From Carnegiea gigantea (lineage: Eukaryota; Streptophyta; Magnoliopsida; Caryophyllales; Cactaceae): a stretch of 64,000 nt of DNA. The stretch spans positions 1,517,317-1,581,316 of the forward strand of contig JAKOGI010000026.1 of assembly GCA_029747015.1 (NCBI GenBank), read 5' to 3'. Made by a program: the position numbers and the translations under genes. Each line of letters begins with the position of its first letter. Positions within the stretch are counted from its first letter, which is position 1. Of this stretch, positions 23,388 through 33,669 are shown in pieces. The notes beneath the pieces were generated by a model, which was not told the origin of the DNA, ran no database searches, and was given only the letters and a program-made list of their open reading frames with translations.

Positions 23388-23857
23388 AGGATGCAGGGGG
23401 CTTATCATGGCTAGGGTTTAGTAAAAAAGGAGGGGTCACGGCCTTGGGGGGAAAAAGAAAAGGGAAGAAAAAGAAAAGGAAAAAAAAGAGAAGGAAAGGG
23501 GAAAAAAAGGAAGGAAAATAAGCGGGGAAAGAAAAGAGATTATGTACAAATTCTAGGGTTTGATTTGGGGGGGAATTTAAATTTCAAAATAAAGACAGCG
23601 AGGAGGAAAAAAAATCAAAAAGGAAATTAGTTGAGTTGTGAGATCAAAAATAAAATTATTTAAATCAAAGAAAGAGAAACAAAATAACCCGGATGGAAAA
23701 TAAATGTATATTTTTTTTCGTCGTTGCAACAAAGTTTTAAAGGACAACTCGTAACGAAAGAAAGCAAAAAAAGTAAAAATAATATTTATAATGACTTGGA
23801 TTACAAAGGTTGGCCCACGCCACTAGGTCCCTTAATTTGATTTTCCAAGGTTTTACA
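22036..23857 (-). repeat. 3' LTR of the Tekay element (1.8 kb, internally deleted)
   Basis: Matches 30161-32942 but lacks about 1 kb. Sequence jumps from ACTAGTTT to GCGTGTGTCG at about 23035-23041, where the other LTR has 31166-32175. The flanking GTTT at both ends of the missing piece suggests a microhomology deletion. It keeps about 45 bp near 23590 that the other LTR lacks. Confidence 0.85.
23341..23382. repeat. (GA)n microsatellite in the Tekay LTR
   Basis: Uninterrupted GA run of about 40 bp. The matching run in the other LTR (about 32480-32509) is shorter, so the array length changed after insertion. Confidence 0.9.
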
Positions 23858-23984
23858 TACTACCCTACTTAAGAAAGTTATGTCCTCGAAACTTCACTAA
23901 ACTGCGACACAATACCATTGCGAATACGAATTTCTGGGGTTTTACATACTACCCCATTTAAGAATGTTTCATCCCTGAAACTTA
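23849..23984 (-). repeat. Local duplication of the purine-tract/LTR boundary
   Basis: GGTTTTACATACTACCC(T/C) and the following ~28 bases occur at 23849-23894 and again at 23938-23984, separated by about 40 bp. The first copy forms the real LTR edge; the second lies in the 3' untranslated part of the element. Confidence 0.7.
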
Positions 23985-24099
23985 CACGCACCTGGTATAG
24001 GAACAAGTGAGGGTATTTGTCTTGCATTTCCTGCTCCGACTCCCAAGTGGCTTCAGACATCTCATGATTGGCCCAAAGGACCTTCACGAGGGGCACCAT
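23878..24099 (-). pseudogene. Tekay chromodomain segment
   Basis: VPLVKVLWANHEMSEATWES followed by EQEMQDKYPHLF matches the chromodomain end of chromovirus integrases, which in the family targets integration to histone-marked chromatin. A frame break separates it from the integrase core. Confidence 0.85.
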
Positions 24100-24330
24100 C
24101 TTCCTACGGATGTGCTTTTCCCGATGATCCAGGATCTGTATAGGCTATTCCTCATATGATAACTCCTCTCGGAGCTATATAGGGTCAGGCTCGATCACGT
24201 GTAAAGGATCTGGAATGTATTTCCGCAACTGCGACACGTGAAATACATTATGTACCCTGGGAAGATCGGCCGGCAGCTCCAATCGGTAAGCTACCTCCCT
24301 AATTCTCTGTATGACTGGGTACGGCTCGAT

Positions 24331-25353
24331 TTATCTCAGGCTAAGGTTCCCTGCCTTCCTGAATCTCGCAACTCCGTTGGTTGGAGAGATTTGGAGAAAT
24401 ACCTGATCTCCTACCTGGAATTCAAGAGGCCTATGTCTGCGATCAGCATAGCTCTTGTGGCGGCTCTGGGCGGCCTTCATTCGTTCCTGAATTACTCTCA
24501 CTTTGTCTGTGGTAGCTCGGATCAATTTCGATCTGACAGTCAAGGCCTCATTGATCTCTTGCCAGCAGAGCAGGGTCCTACATTTTCTCCTATACAGTGC
24601 CTCGTATGGTGCCATGCCAATGCTCGTATGGTAGTTGTTGTTGTACGAAAACTCGATCAGTGCCAGCTGTTCATCCCACGCGCTCTTAAAGTCCAAAGCA
24701 CATGCCCGCAGCATATTTTCTAAGGTTTGAATGGTGCGTTCCGTCTGCCCGTCCGTAGCAGGGTGGAAGGCAGTACTAAAGCGCAGTAGCGTCCCAAATG
24801 CTTCTTGCAACTTCTGCCAGAACCCCGACTGAAATCTGGTGTCCCGATCCGACACTATGGAATTGGGTACCCCGTGCAACCGTACTATCTCTTCGAGGTA
24901 GGCTCGAGTTAACTGATCTAGGGTCCAAGTATTCCTTATGGCTATAAAATGCGCTGATTTCGTGAGTCTATCCACTATCACCCAAATGGCATTGTTCTTC
25001 CGTTGAGTCAACGGCAAACCTATGACGAAATCCATGGACACAGAGTCCCATTTCTACTCAGGGACATCCAGCGGTTGTAAAAGTCCCGCTGGCCATTGGT
25101 GTTCGATCTTCACTCACTGGTAGGCCAGGCACTTTGCCACATAGTCAGCCATTTCTTGCTTCATGTTACTGCACCAGAACATTTGCCTTAGGTCCTTATA
25201 CAACTTGTTACCCCCAGGGTGTACTAAGTGTGGAGTATTGTGCCCCTCCTCTAGGATCTTCTTCTTAAGTGTCTCTACGGCTGGAACACACACACGATTA
25301 TAGAATCGTATGGTACTATTCTCATGAATTACAAACCCGGATGCTTTATCCAC
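24331..25353 (-). pseudogene. Tekay integrase (broken)
   Basis: The zinc finger part (25353-25114) has HNTPHLVHPGG and KCLAYQ; the second Cys of the usual C-x-x-C is Tyr. A stop separates it from the core (25041-24331), which keeps the three acidic residues in MDFVIGLP, VSDRDTRFQSGFW and GQTERTIQTLENMLR. The GPY/F-like region follows with YADRRHRPLEFQVGDQVFL. The frame then ends before the chromodomain segment. Confidence 0.88.
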
Positions 25354-25375
25354 CAGTATCTCTTCCCTAATCCGC

Positions 25376-27022
25376 TCAAGTTGAGGGTCTGTAGTTCTGG
25401 GCTACTCGGATTTCCTCTATGAGAGTCGGCTGCACCTCCAGGGTGCAGAGTATAGGTTTGGACCTCGGGATAATCACATTAAGCTCTAACTTGTGAAATT
25501 CCTCGCATAACTCGCTTGGGAGTGCCAGTAAACAGCTCAGTGCAGGATACGGTCGGCGACTTAATGCGTCCGCCACTACATTAGTCTTCCCCAGATGGTA
25601 CTGGAAATGGACATCATAATCTTTCAAAAATTCCAGCCACCTAGTCTGTCTCAAGTTCAGGTCCTTCTGTGCGAAAAGGTACTTCAAGCTCTGGTGGTCG
25701 GTGAAGACTTCACAACGTACTCTATGCAGGTAATGCCTCTAGATTTTAAGGACAAACACTACTGCCGTTAACTCCAGGTCATGAGTTGGGTAGTTCTGCT
25801 CATATGTCTTCAGTTGTCGAGAGGCATAGGTTATGACGCGACCCTCTTGCATCAGCACACACCCCAAACCGCTCATAGAGGCATTGTTGTACACTGTAAA
25901 GTCTTTGTTAGCAATTGATAAGGCCGGTATTGGTGCACTCGTCAATCTCTTTTTGAGCTCCTGGAACGCTACCTCACATTGCTCCGTCCATTCATACCTA
26001 GTGACCTTCCTGGTTAGGTTCGTAAGCGGGGTGGCAACTTTTGAGAAGTGTTGAACAAATCGGTGATAGTACCCCGCCAAACCCAAGAAACTCCTCACTT
26101 CTATCAGGTTTTTAGTTCTGAGCCAATTTGACACAGCCTCGATCTTTTGGGGATCTACCGACACACCTTCGGTAGATACTACGTGTCCCAGGAATGCTAC
26201 TTTTCTCAATCAAAATTCACATTTCGATAACTTGGAATACATCCTCAAAACTTCCAGGGCTGTTCATAAGTGGTGGGTGTGCTCCTCTGGGATCCTCGAG
26301 TAAATGAGAATATCGTCTTTGAATATCACCACGAACTGACCCAAGTAAGGTTTAAAGACCTTATTCATAAGGTCCATGAAGGCTGACAGGGCATTGGTGA
26401 GGCCAAAGGGCATCACCACGAACTCGTAGTGTCCATATCGTATACGAAACGCAGTTTTGGGCATATCCTCATACTTGATTCGGAGTTGGTGGTACCCTGA
26501 ACAAAGATCAATTTTGGAAAAGGTTCCCACAACCTGCAGTTGGTCGAATAAGTCGTCTATTCTGGGCAGGGGATAACGGTTCTTGATTGTTAGCTTATTC
26601 AGCTCCCGGTAGTCTATGCACAATCTTAGGGTCCCATCCTTCTTCTTCATAAATAAGACCGGGGCTCCCCACGGAGATGTGCTAGGTCGGATATACCCTT
26701 TCTCTAAGAGTTCCTCCAACCGAGTTTTCAATTCCTTGAGTTCGGCTGGTGCCATCTTATAAAGTGCCTTAGAAATAGGGGTGGCTCCGGGGGTCAGGTC
26801 GATACAAAACTCCACCTCTCTAAGAGGTAGCATGCCGGAAATTTCATCGGAAAATATATCCGGGAATTCCTTTACCACAGAAATGTCCTCCAAGGAGGGT
26901 CCTACATCTTTGATTTTCGTTACGTGATACAGGAATCCCTCGCACCCCTTGCCTAATAGCTTGTGAGCTCTCATCACTGACACCAATTTTATCCCCATTC
27001 TGGGCCTCTGGCCCCTCTGCAC
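25376..27022 (-). pseudogene. Tekay reverse transcriptase and RNase H (broken)
   Basis: RT block (27022-26264): [40 protein letters not shown] and [15 protein letters not shown] are clear; the catalytic motif reads FKDDILIYS, with Lys replacing the usual Val/Ile/Met. Connection and RNase H blocks (26209-25739 and 25687-25376): [47 protein letters not shown] and [17 protein letters not shown], all as in Ty3/gypsy elements. Stops separate the blocks near 25688, 25738 and 26210. Confidence 0.9.
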
Positions 27023-27120
27023 TGCCTTCTCTCCATTAGGCCCTCTTAGGGTGACTTTTCATTTAGGACAGTCTATCTGGGCCTGATATTTAGTTAACCA
27101 GTAAATAACCCCAAAATCTG

Positions 27121-27495
27121 TCAACTCAAACTTATACAGGTCCGTAGAAACTCACATTCATACATTTTTATAGGGCAACCCTCGTATATCTCTTCGCACG
27201 ACAGAGTTTTTCCATCAGAAAGCATCACGGATGGCAGTGACGATTGTCGGGTGGGGTGTAATCCCAAGGTCTTAACTAACTTAAAAGATATAAAGGAGTG
27301 CATGGCGCCTGAATCAAACAGCATATCTACTGACTGAGTTAGGAGAGAAAATGTACCCATCACCACATTGGGAGCATCCTCTGCTTCTTCTTTCCGCATT
27401 ACATAAACTCTAGCCCCATTATTCCAGGGCGGTTGATTAGTGGGTCGGGATTGTGCTGGTTGGGGTGCCCGGTACTGTTGGTTGGGGCGAGCCAC
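27121..27495 (-). pseudogene. Tekay aspartic protease
   Basis: The active-site motif LFDSGAMHSFIS lies in the middle of the segment, followed by the flap-like LSDGKTLSCEEIYEGCPI. The upstream part is Gln/Pro-rich (AQSRPTNQPPW). Order and motif match gypsy proteases; the Asp is kept. Confidence 0.85.
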
Positions 27496-27499
27496 CTGC

Positions 27500-28661
27500 C
27501 CTCCCCTGCTCTGGTATGATGGTTGGGGCCGCTGTCCTTATCCTTGACTCTACCCCTACCCTTGCCTGGTAGGGGGTGGAGGAAGTGGGCAGTCCTGAAC
27601 TTGATGTTGGTGACTTCCACAGCGGAAGCACCTCTTTACCAATCGACATTCTCTAGCGAAATGCCCTGATTTCCCGCAAGCGTTACAGGTCACTTAAGCC
27701 GTGTATTAGGGTACTGGCCACCTCGGTTAAAGTTGTCAGAGTACTGACCCCCAGTAGGTCGACGGTTCTGCTCTTATGTCTAGCAGTTTCCCCGGTTGTC
27801 CCCCTTCCTCTTTGTGCCCCTCTGCTTATTGAAATAGTTACGCTCCTTCATCGCCCTTTCCACATTGACTGCAGTGTCGTATAGGTCAATGTAGGAGGCA
27901 TACTGTCACACCGACATCCTTTCCCTGATAGTCGGATTCAGGCCGGCCTCGAACCTATTCATCTTTAGCCTCTCGTCAGCTACGAAGGTTGGGGCGAATC
28001 GCGACAATTTCGGGAACTTGTAGGCGTATTCGAGGACACCCATGGTCCCTTACTGTAGTTGTATGAATTCGCCCTCCTTGGCCTTCTGGAGGGAGATAGG
28101 GTAGAAATAATCCTTGATCATCTCCTTGAAGTTGTCCGAGCCAAACCCAGGCTCATACTGCCTCTCCGGCACTGTAGCCCACCATAGATCGGCTTTATCC
28201 TTCAGGTAAAACACAGCAAATCTTACCTTTCACTCCTCGGGGCATTGGAGTGCGTCGAATAGTTTCTCCATGCCCCTAATTCAGTCTTCGAAAGTCTTAG
28301 GGTAGGGAGTGCCATCATAGATAGGTGGATGATGGCTTGCGAACCTCTTGAACATGTAAGAGTTATCCTCCTCAATCCTTTTCTCCTGTACCTCCATCAG
28401 TCTCTGTATCTGCCCGCTTTGGAGTCACAATTGTTCTCCTTGTTTCTGTAGCATCTCTAGCAGCAGTAGATTTGTAAGTTCAGCACCCGTTGGTGGGTTA
28501 GTTTCGTCAATCTGACTACGAGACTCGTTTCCATTTCGAGGGTGTAGGGCCTCCAGTCGCTCCCTTAGGGCCGCCATAGGGATGTCCTAGTTCGAAGGGA
28601 CCCTCGTTCCAGTGTGGGGTTCGGTTTGGGATTTACCGTTGTTGTTGTTGTTTCCCATCAT
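27500..28661 (-). pseudogene. Tekay gag with two zinc knuckles (broken)
   Basis: A start ATGATG at 28661 opens an Asn-rich leader. The gag core shows RFASHHPPIYDGTPYPKTFE, then KLFDALQCPEE and KADLWWATVPERQYEPGF, the retrotransposon gag pattern. Two CCHC knuckles follow at 27590-27687: CNACGKSGHFAREC and CFRCGSHQHQVQDC. At least six in-frame stops interrupt the segment, several replacing Trp or Gln codons. Confidence 0.85.
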
Positions 28662-29090
28662 CCTGTTCGGGAAATAATTTGGGTTTAGTTCCTCTCTTAA
28701 TAGTTCACAACCTAAGCTCTACAAAATTGCAAACATACAGTACATGCCAGCGCATTATGCAACATTTCTCATAAATTCGATCACAGCACATTATCACACT
28801 CAGGTGGTACATTCACTACATTATATGCTTACACATCTCACATTATACAGGCATCACATTCACACAATTCACATCTTTCATAGCACAGAATATTGGTATT
28901 AAATAATCCATGAAAATTTTTATTGCATAATATTTCAATAACATAAGAGTTCCACACTAACACTTTTCATTATATCTCAGCGTATAACTTTAGTAGCCAC
29001 AGGGGCTTGTTAACAAAACAGAGAAATAACTAACAAAATTGTCCTAGCAAAGGAAAGAAAAAAACCCAACTTCCTAGCTGCCTCCAGCTT
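28662..29090 (-). other. Spacer between the extra ORF and gag of the Tekay element
   Basis: AT-rich sequence without a supported frame; probably untranslated leader of gag. Confidence 0.5.
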
Positions 29091-30002
29091 CTACTGGTCC
29101 GAAGCATCCAGTGGACAAGTACCCCTACACATCCAGCCATATCTACCCCGTTTCCAGTAGTTCTCCCTGACCTCACACCCGACCCTATACCACAAGGAAT
29201 TTATCTCTTCTTCCAAATCTTCCTGTCTCCTGGTTTGCTCATCCTGAATGGTGTGATCCCTCCTTTCTTCTTTCCGATCCCCTATAAGGTTTTCACTTCC
29301 TATCAGCTGCCCCTCACTTACCTCAAAATCCCCCTCAATGTCCACTCCAGGGTCCTCCTCAGGATCTTCCTCTTCTATCGGGTCTCCCTCACTCGGCTCC
29401 TCATCAGGGTCCTCTTCAGGATCCTCCTCAGAGTCCTCATCCTCCATTGGTTCCTTTGCACTCGGGTCATCCATCGGATCGACTTCCACTCTGGGATCTG
29501 TCTCAACAAGGTTGTCCTTCACTCCTTCAAGGTCTCCCTCCGCATCTGTAAGTTCGTCGTCTGGGGGTGGAGCATCCTCTTTACTGGATGTGGGAACACT
29601 CTCTAGGTCATGGGGTTCCTCCAGTCTCAAGTAGTCAATTAGGTCCTCTATGTCCATCCTCAAGGGCCCCCAATCACACCAACAACAATGTCCCCACGAG
29701 AGGGGATCATGAGCTCGATAGTACAACTCATCAACACAATAGCGCCACACAGGGTCCCCCTTCAGGGTCAGTAACAGAAAGACCACTCGGTTATTCTCAA
29801 TCGTCAAACAGCTATTGGGCCTACCATCCAGGTATCTGGCTACTACCCACCTCACATGGCGTATGTGGTCCCACACAATCTTCCCTGGCTCCTTAGCTAA
29901 CCGATGGTGCAGGCAAGGACCTCCTACATAGCCGCAATGCTGGGTACCCTCCATTCCTATATAAAGTAGGTACACATAAGATATGCATTCAACTACAGTC
30001 AT
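29091..30002 (-). CDS. Extra acidic ORF upstream of gag in the Tekay element
   Basis: Open for 303 codons from ATG at 30002; an ATG 16 codons downstream (MEGTQHCG) is an alternative start. The amino-terminal ~120 residues are rich in Trp, Cys and His (KIVWDHIRHVRWVVARYLDG, SWGHCCWCDWGPLRMDIEDL). The middle 100 residues are strongly acidic with Pro and Ser, built of EEDPEEDP-like repeats. The end is basic-aromatic (ENYWKRGRYGWMCRGTC). I recognise no domain. It lies 0.14 kb inside the primer site and 0.43 kb before gag, same strand. It is free of stops while gag and pol are full of them. Extra ORFs before gag are known in Ogre/Retand-type elements; I am not aware of one as standard in Tekay. 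Confidence 0.6.
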   Translation of the reverse strand: MTVVECISYVYLLYIGMEGTQHCGYVGGPCLHHRLAKEPGKIVWDHIRHVRWVVARYLDGRPNSCLTIENNRVVFLLLTLKGDPVWRYCVDELYYRAHDPLSWGHCCWCDWGPLRMDIEDLIDYLRLEEPHDLESVPTSSKEDAPPPDDELTDAEGDLEGVKDNLVETDPRVEVDPMDDPSAKEPMEDEDSEEDPEEDPDEEPSEGDPIEEEDPEEDPGVDIEGDFEVSEGQLIGSENLIGDRKEERRDHTIQDEQTRRQEDLEEEINSLWYRVGCEVRENYWKRGRYGWMCRGTCPLDASDQ

Positions 30003-30140
30003 GCATTCATTTAATACTATATGCAGATGTTTACAGCCCCTGTCCCCATGCTACACTCACTCTCCGTGTGGTCCTTAAGTCTATCGGCTTTAGTCCTTAA
30101 CCTTTTTACAGTCTCTTAGGTGAGCTTTCAGATCAATCAA

Positions 30141-30158
30141 CTTGGGCTCTGATACCAC
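30141..30158 (-). other. Primer-binding site of the Tekay element
   Basis: On the - strand GTGGTATCAGAGCCCAAG starts two bases after the 5' LTR end; initiator tRNA-Met type. Confidence 0.85.
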
Positions 30159-30160
30159 TT

Positions 30161-32478
30161 TGTAACACCCTCGGATTTCTAATTCATTAATTTTGACTAT
30201 TATCAACCTTTATGGCAGCGAAAATTCCTAATGGGGTGTTGCCGCCGTATTTCCTTTTTGGAAATACCAGGCTGGATACCAAGTATAGCAACTAATACAA
30301 AAACCTTTATTAATGCTTCACTCTTACATTCTCAAAATTTATTTAACATAGTCCAAAAGTTCATAATGATAACGTTCCAGCATGTAACATCCATCTTATT
30401 AATTTCAGGCGTCCGTGCCTCGCTTTACATACAGGTCCCCAGCCCCATGCATGACTAGATCACCTGAAAAACAAAACATTTTATAATAGTGAGATAAGCT
30501 CAGTAAACAATCACCCCTAACAGTCAACTACGCACACAAATTCATTTTGAAAACATTTTAAGGGGCGGGGAGAACAGTAAGACTTCCAAGGCACACATCT
30601 CATAATTACAGTCTCTTCTGATTACCCAACTCAGGAATGTAATTATACTTCAGGATTCAACAGTTTGATCTTAGGTGAGCGACCCCAGTAGGTCTCATGG
30701 CCTGCGCTCCCACTTAGCGCAGCCGCTTAAATCTTTCATGGCCTACCGCTACTCAGGAGGTTACCGCTTACTGTTTCCTGGCCTACTATCAATAAGGATG
30801 GTTACCGTTAATCCCAGCCCACGCCTCAGCAGAGCATGTGGCCGCTCACATGCATGCACTAGTTTTCTGGAGAAGGCTAATGGCCCTCAATCAACACAAT
30901 CTGATCAAAACTCACCATATTCAGCCCTTTTTAGTTAATGATTTCATTTCACTTTACCGACGATCAATTTAACATGATAAGTTCATTCAAACTCAGTCAC
31001 TTCTCCCAATAATGACAACACAGCAATAATTCAGAAGTTTCCACTAACATAAGCAGTCTCAAATTCATATCATACCAAGTCATGCAGTTTTCGACGAATA
31101 GGCACATTCAGATTCACAGATCATTGTTCCTTAATGACAGTCAATAGGGCAGTTCTTACTAGTTTCAAAACACACGCGGTTTCACAATGCGGGAAAGGGT
31201 TAGGGCATGATTGTTATCTGAATACTGTACAAATTACGGGCTCGATTACTCAACTGAGGTTACTGCTCTGCACCTGGGCCCACACAGCCCACAGTCAGTC
31301 TAAATTCAGTAAGGTATACCCCCGGCCCTCCCACGAATTTTTATAAAATTTTCCCCAGGTTTTTAGGTTTTCCCAACTCAATCTAAGTCAGGCTCTAGAT
31401 TCAGTTAGAACCTGGGCCCTACTTCCAGAGACCGTAACTTTTGATCCCGATATCCAATTTAAACGTTCTAACCCAATCCAGAAACCTTGGGCCGTCATCT
31501 ATCTTTTCTATGTTCAGAGTTTTTCCTCGTTCCATCCGAAACTAGATCGTTTTCCTATTTCCTTTAGCAATGTTAGAGTCTATTTTAGTCTAGATAGTCC
31601 CGGATAGATAAATTTTAACTCAGGCCATACAACTCCAACCGGCCCAGTTCCAAAACAAGGTCATTTGGCACATCCAGAGATTACTAGCCAAAAAGTTTTA
31701 CAATTGTTCGCAACCGAACCTACCCTAGAGAAGTTTTCAAACTTAGGGACAAAGCAGCCCTACGCCTAGCCCGGCAGTAGCAGATAGATTTTCTAACCCA
31801 AATTCCCGACCTCATAACTCTCATACGCGACCTCCAAAAATCAACTTCCAGCCCAATACAGAAAGTTAATCTTGTCTACTACAACTTCCATGTTCAGTGT
31901 TTGTCCAAATTCACACAATAGCTAGGTCAAAAATCCCAAAATCTACCGACTATACCCGCTGACCTGATTTCGACAACACCCAATAAACAGCCCGTACTTT
32001 TTCATTTTAACTCCGATTTGTTCGATTCAAAAACTAACGTACTTACCACAACCAGATCTGCATACATAAAACTTCCACGATTTTTGGACGTTTATAAAAA
32101 TTTCACCGAATTTCCAAAGTTAGGGTACTGCAGTGCATATTCTGCCCAATCCAACACTCCACTTTGGGGTCGGTTTTTGCATGTGTCGAGTCACCAAGAA
32201 TTTTAACTTTCCCACTACTGACCCCTAGACCCTCATCTCATCCCAAGCAAGCCAAAAGAATGATGTTCTAACCACAAAGAAAATCAAAATGACACCAAAG
32301 TTCTTACCCTTGATCGGTTTTGGTCCTAAGTTAGTGGAGTCACCTTCTCCGCCCCAGTTCAATGTTGAGAACGCTGAAAAACACAATATGTTGTGTATTA
32401 GAAAACGCTTTAGTTCATAAGACAAGATTAAAACTCAAGAAAGTGGCAAAATTTAGGTTTCATGGCTTTCTACCTTAT

Positions 32479-32514
<36 letters not shown>

Positions 32515-32942
32515 AGGATGTGGGGGGGTGCTCACGGCTAGGTTTTAGTAAAAAAAGGGGGGTCACGGCCTTGGGGGGAAAAAGAAAAGGGAAGAAAAAG
32601 AGAAGGAAAACAAAGAGAAGGAAAGAAAAAAAAAGGAAGGAAAATAAGGGGGGAAAGAAAAGAGATTATGTACAAATTCTAGAGTTTGATTTGGGGGGGA
32701 ATTTAAATTTCAAAATTGAGTTGTGAGACCAAAAATGAAATTATTTAAATCGAAGAAAGAGGATCAAAATAACCCGGATGGAAAATAAGTATATATTTTT
32801 TTATGTCATTGCAACAAAGTTTTAAAGGACAACTCGCAACGAAAGAAAGAAAAAAAAGTAAAAATAATATTTATAATGACTTGGATTACGAAGGTTGGCC
32901 CACGTCACTAGGTCCCTCAATTTGATTTTCCAGAGTCTTACA
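30161..32942 (-). repeat. 5' LTR of the Tekay element (2.78 kb)
   Basis: Full-length LTR with ends TGTAAGA ... GTGTTACA on the - strand. Contains 31166-32175, which is missing from the other LTR, and a short (GA)n run near 32480. It abuts the AAATT duplication. Confidence 0.87.
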
Positions 32943-32947
32943 AAATT

Positions 32948-33626
32948 ACATAGTACTAATAAAAAAAATTTAGATCTTGATTCGGTTAAACAGGAGGAGA
33001 CACCAGGGATCAATGAGTCTGAAGTTTATAACGTTGGTGATGGCAATGATTCGTACAAAGAACATGGTGAAATGACCAATATCAATAAAGAAATTCGAGA
33101 TGTTACGGATGATGGCTACTCCTATGGAGAATGAACAGATCAGAAGCAAGATCGACAAGGACAAGAGTGTGACTTTCAAGAATTACTAGCTCTACAAAAT
33201 GAGAAAAATGAGGTAAATTCTTTGATTAATTATTTTTCTCAATCCTATCTTGAATCTACTGATTTGAAAACTACAATTGATAAATTTGTGTTAAAATTTC
33301 TTAGTTATAGCAATAAATTAAGAACATATGTTAAGAAAAAGCCGACGCAATTTTTACCCTCTATATTCTCTCTTACATCTAACCGTTATGGATCCAAAAA
33401 GACATGGGTACCAAAATCTTGTCCTAGATATTTCTTTTTGCAGAACTCTATGAAGAGTGGAGAAATTTTCAGAAAATTACTTGGATGCCTTCTTGGAAAA
33501 ATTAAAACATCCTCACTAGAATTTGAATTTATAAGAAATTTAAGAGGACAAATAAAACATGATGTTTGTCAAAAAGTGAATCAGAAAATGGTTAGTGTTG
33601 GGCTACCTAAGGTAAAAATAAGGTAA
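32948..33626 (+). pseudogene. SIRE-like gag, second part and gag/protease spacer
   Basis: Reading resumes in frame after the AAATT duplication as HSTNKKNLDLDSVKQ and continues to a TGA at 33132-33134. Downstream the same frame type gives NEKNEVNSLINYFSQSYLES and KKTWVPKSCPRYFF. The WVPKS motif is typical of the region between zinc knuckle and protease in SIRE-type elements. No knuckle or protease motif survives, so sequence has been lost on both sides of this part. Confidence 0.6.
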
Positions 33627-33669
33627 ATTTTTTTTTACATTTAATTTTTTCCCTTTAATATTTTTTACA

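Larger units (their letters stand above)
22036..32942 (-). mobile_element. Tekay/Del-type chromovirus (Ty3/gypsy), nested in the SIRE-like gag
   Basis: Both ends are flanked by AAATT (22031-22035 and 32943-32947). LTRs begin TGTAAAA/TGTAAGA and end GTGTTACA when read on the - strand. The order on the - strand is 5' LTR, initiator-Met primer site, extra acidic ORF, gag with two zinc knuckles, protease, RT, RNase H, integrase with HHCC finger, and a C-terminal chromodomain. The chromodomain and long LTRs place it in the Tekay/Del clade. gag-pol is broken by many stops, many of a kind expected from methylated-cytosine decay. Confidence 0.9.

Noticed and set aside
24238..24723. 161-codon + strand ORF
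   Set aside because: Antisense to the Tekay integrase, whose motifs are clear on the - strand.
29338..29634. Ser/Gly-rich + strand ORF
   Set aside because: It is the antisense shadow of the acidic repeat codons of the - strand ORF at 29091-30002.
32520..32726. Lys/Arg-rich + strand ORF
   Set aside because: Produced by A/G-rich low-complexity sequence within the Tekay LTR; no domain or codon structure.
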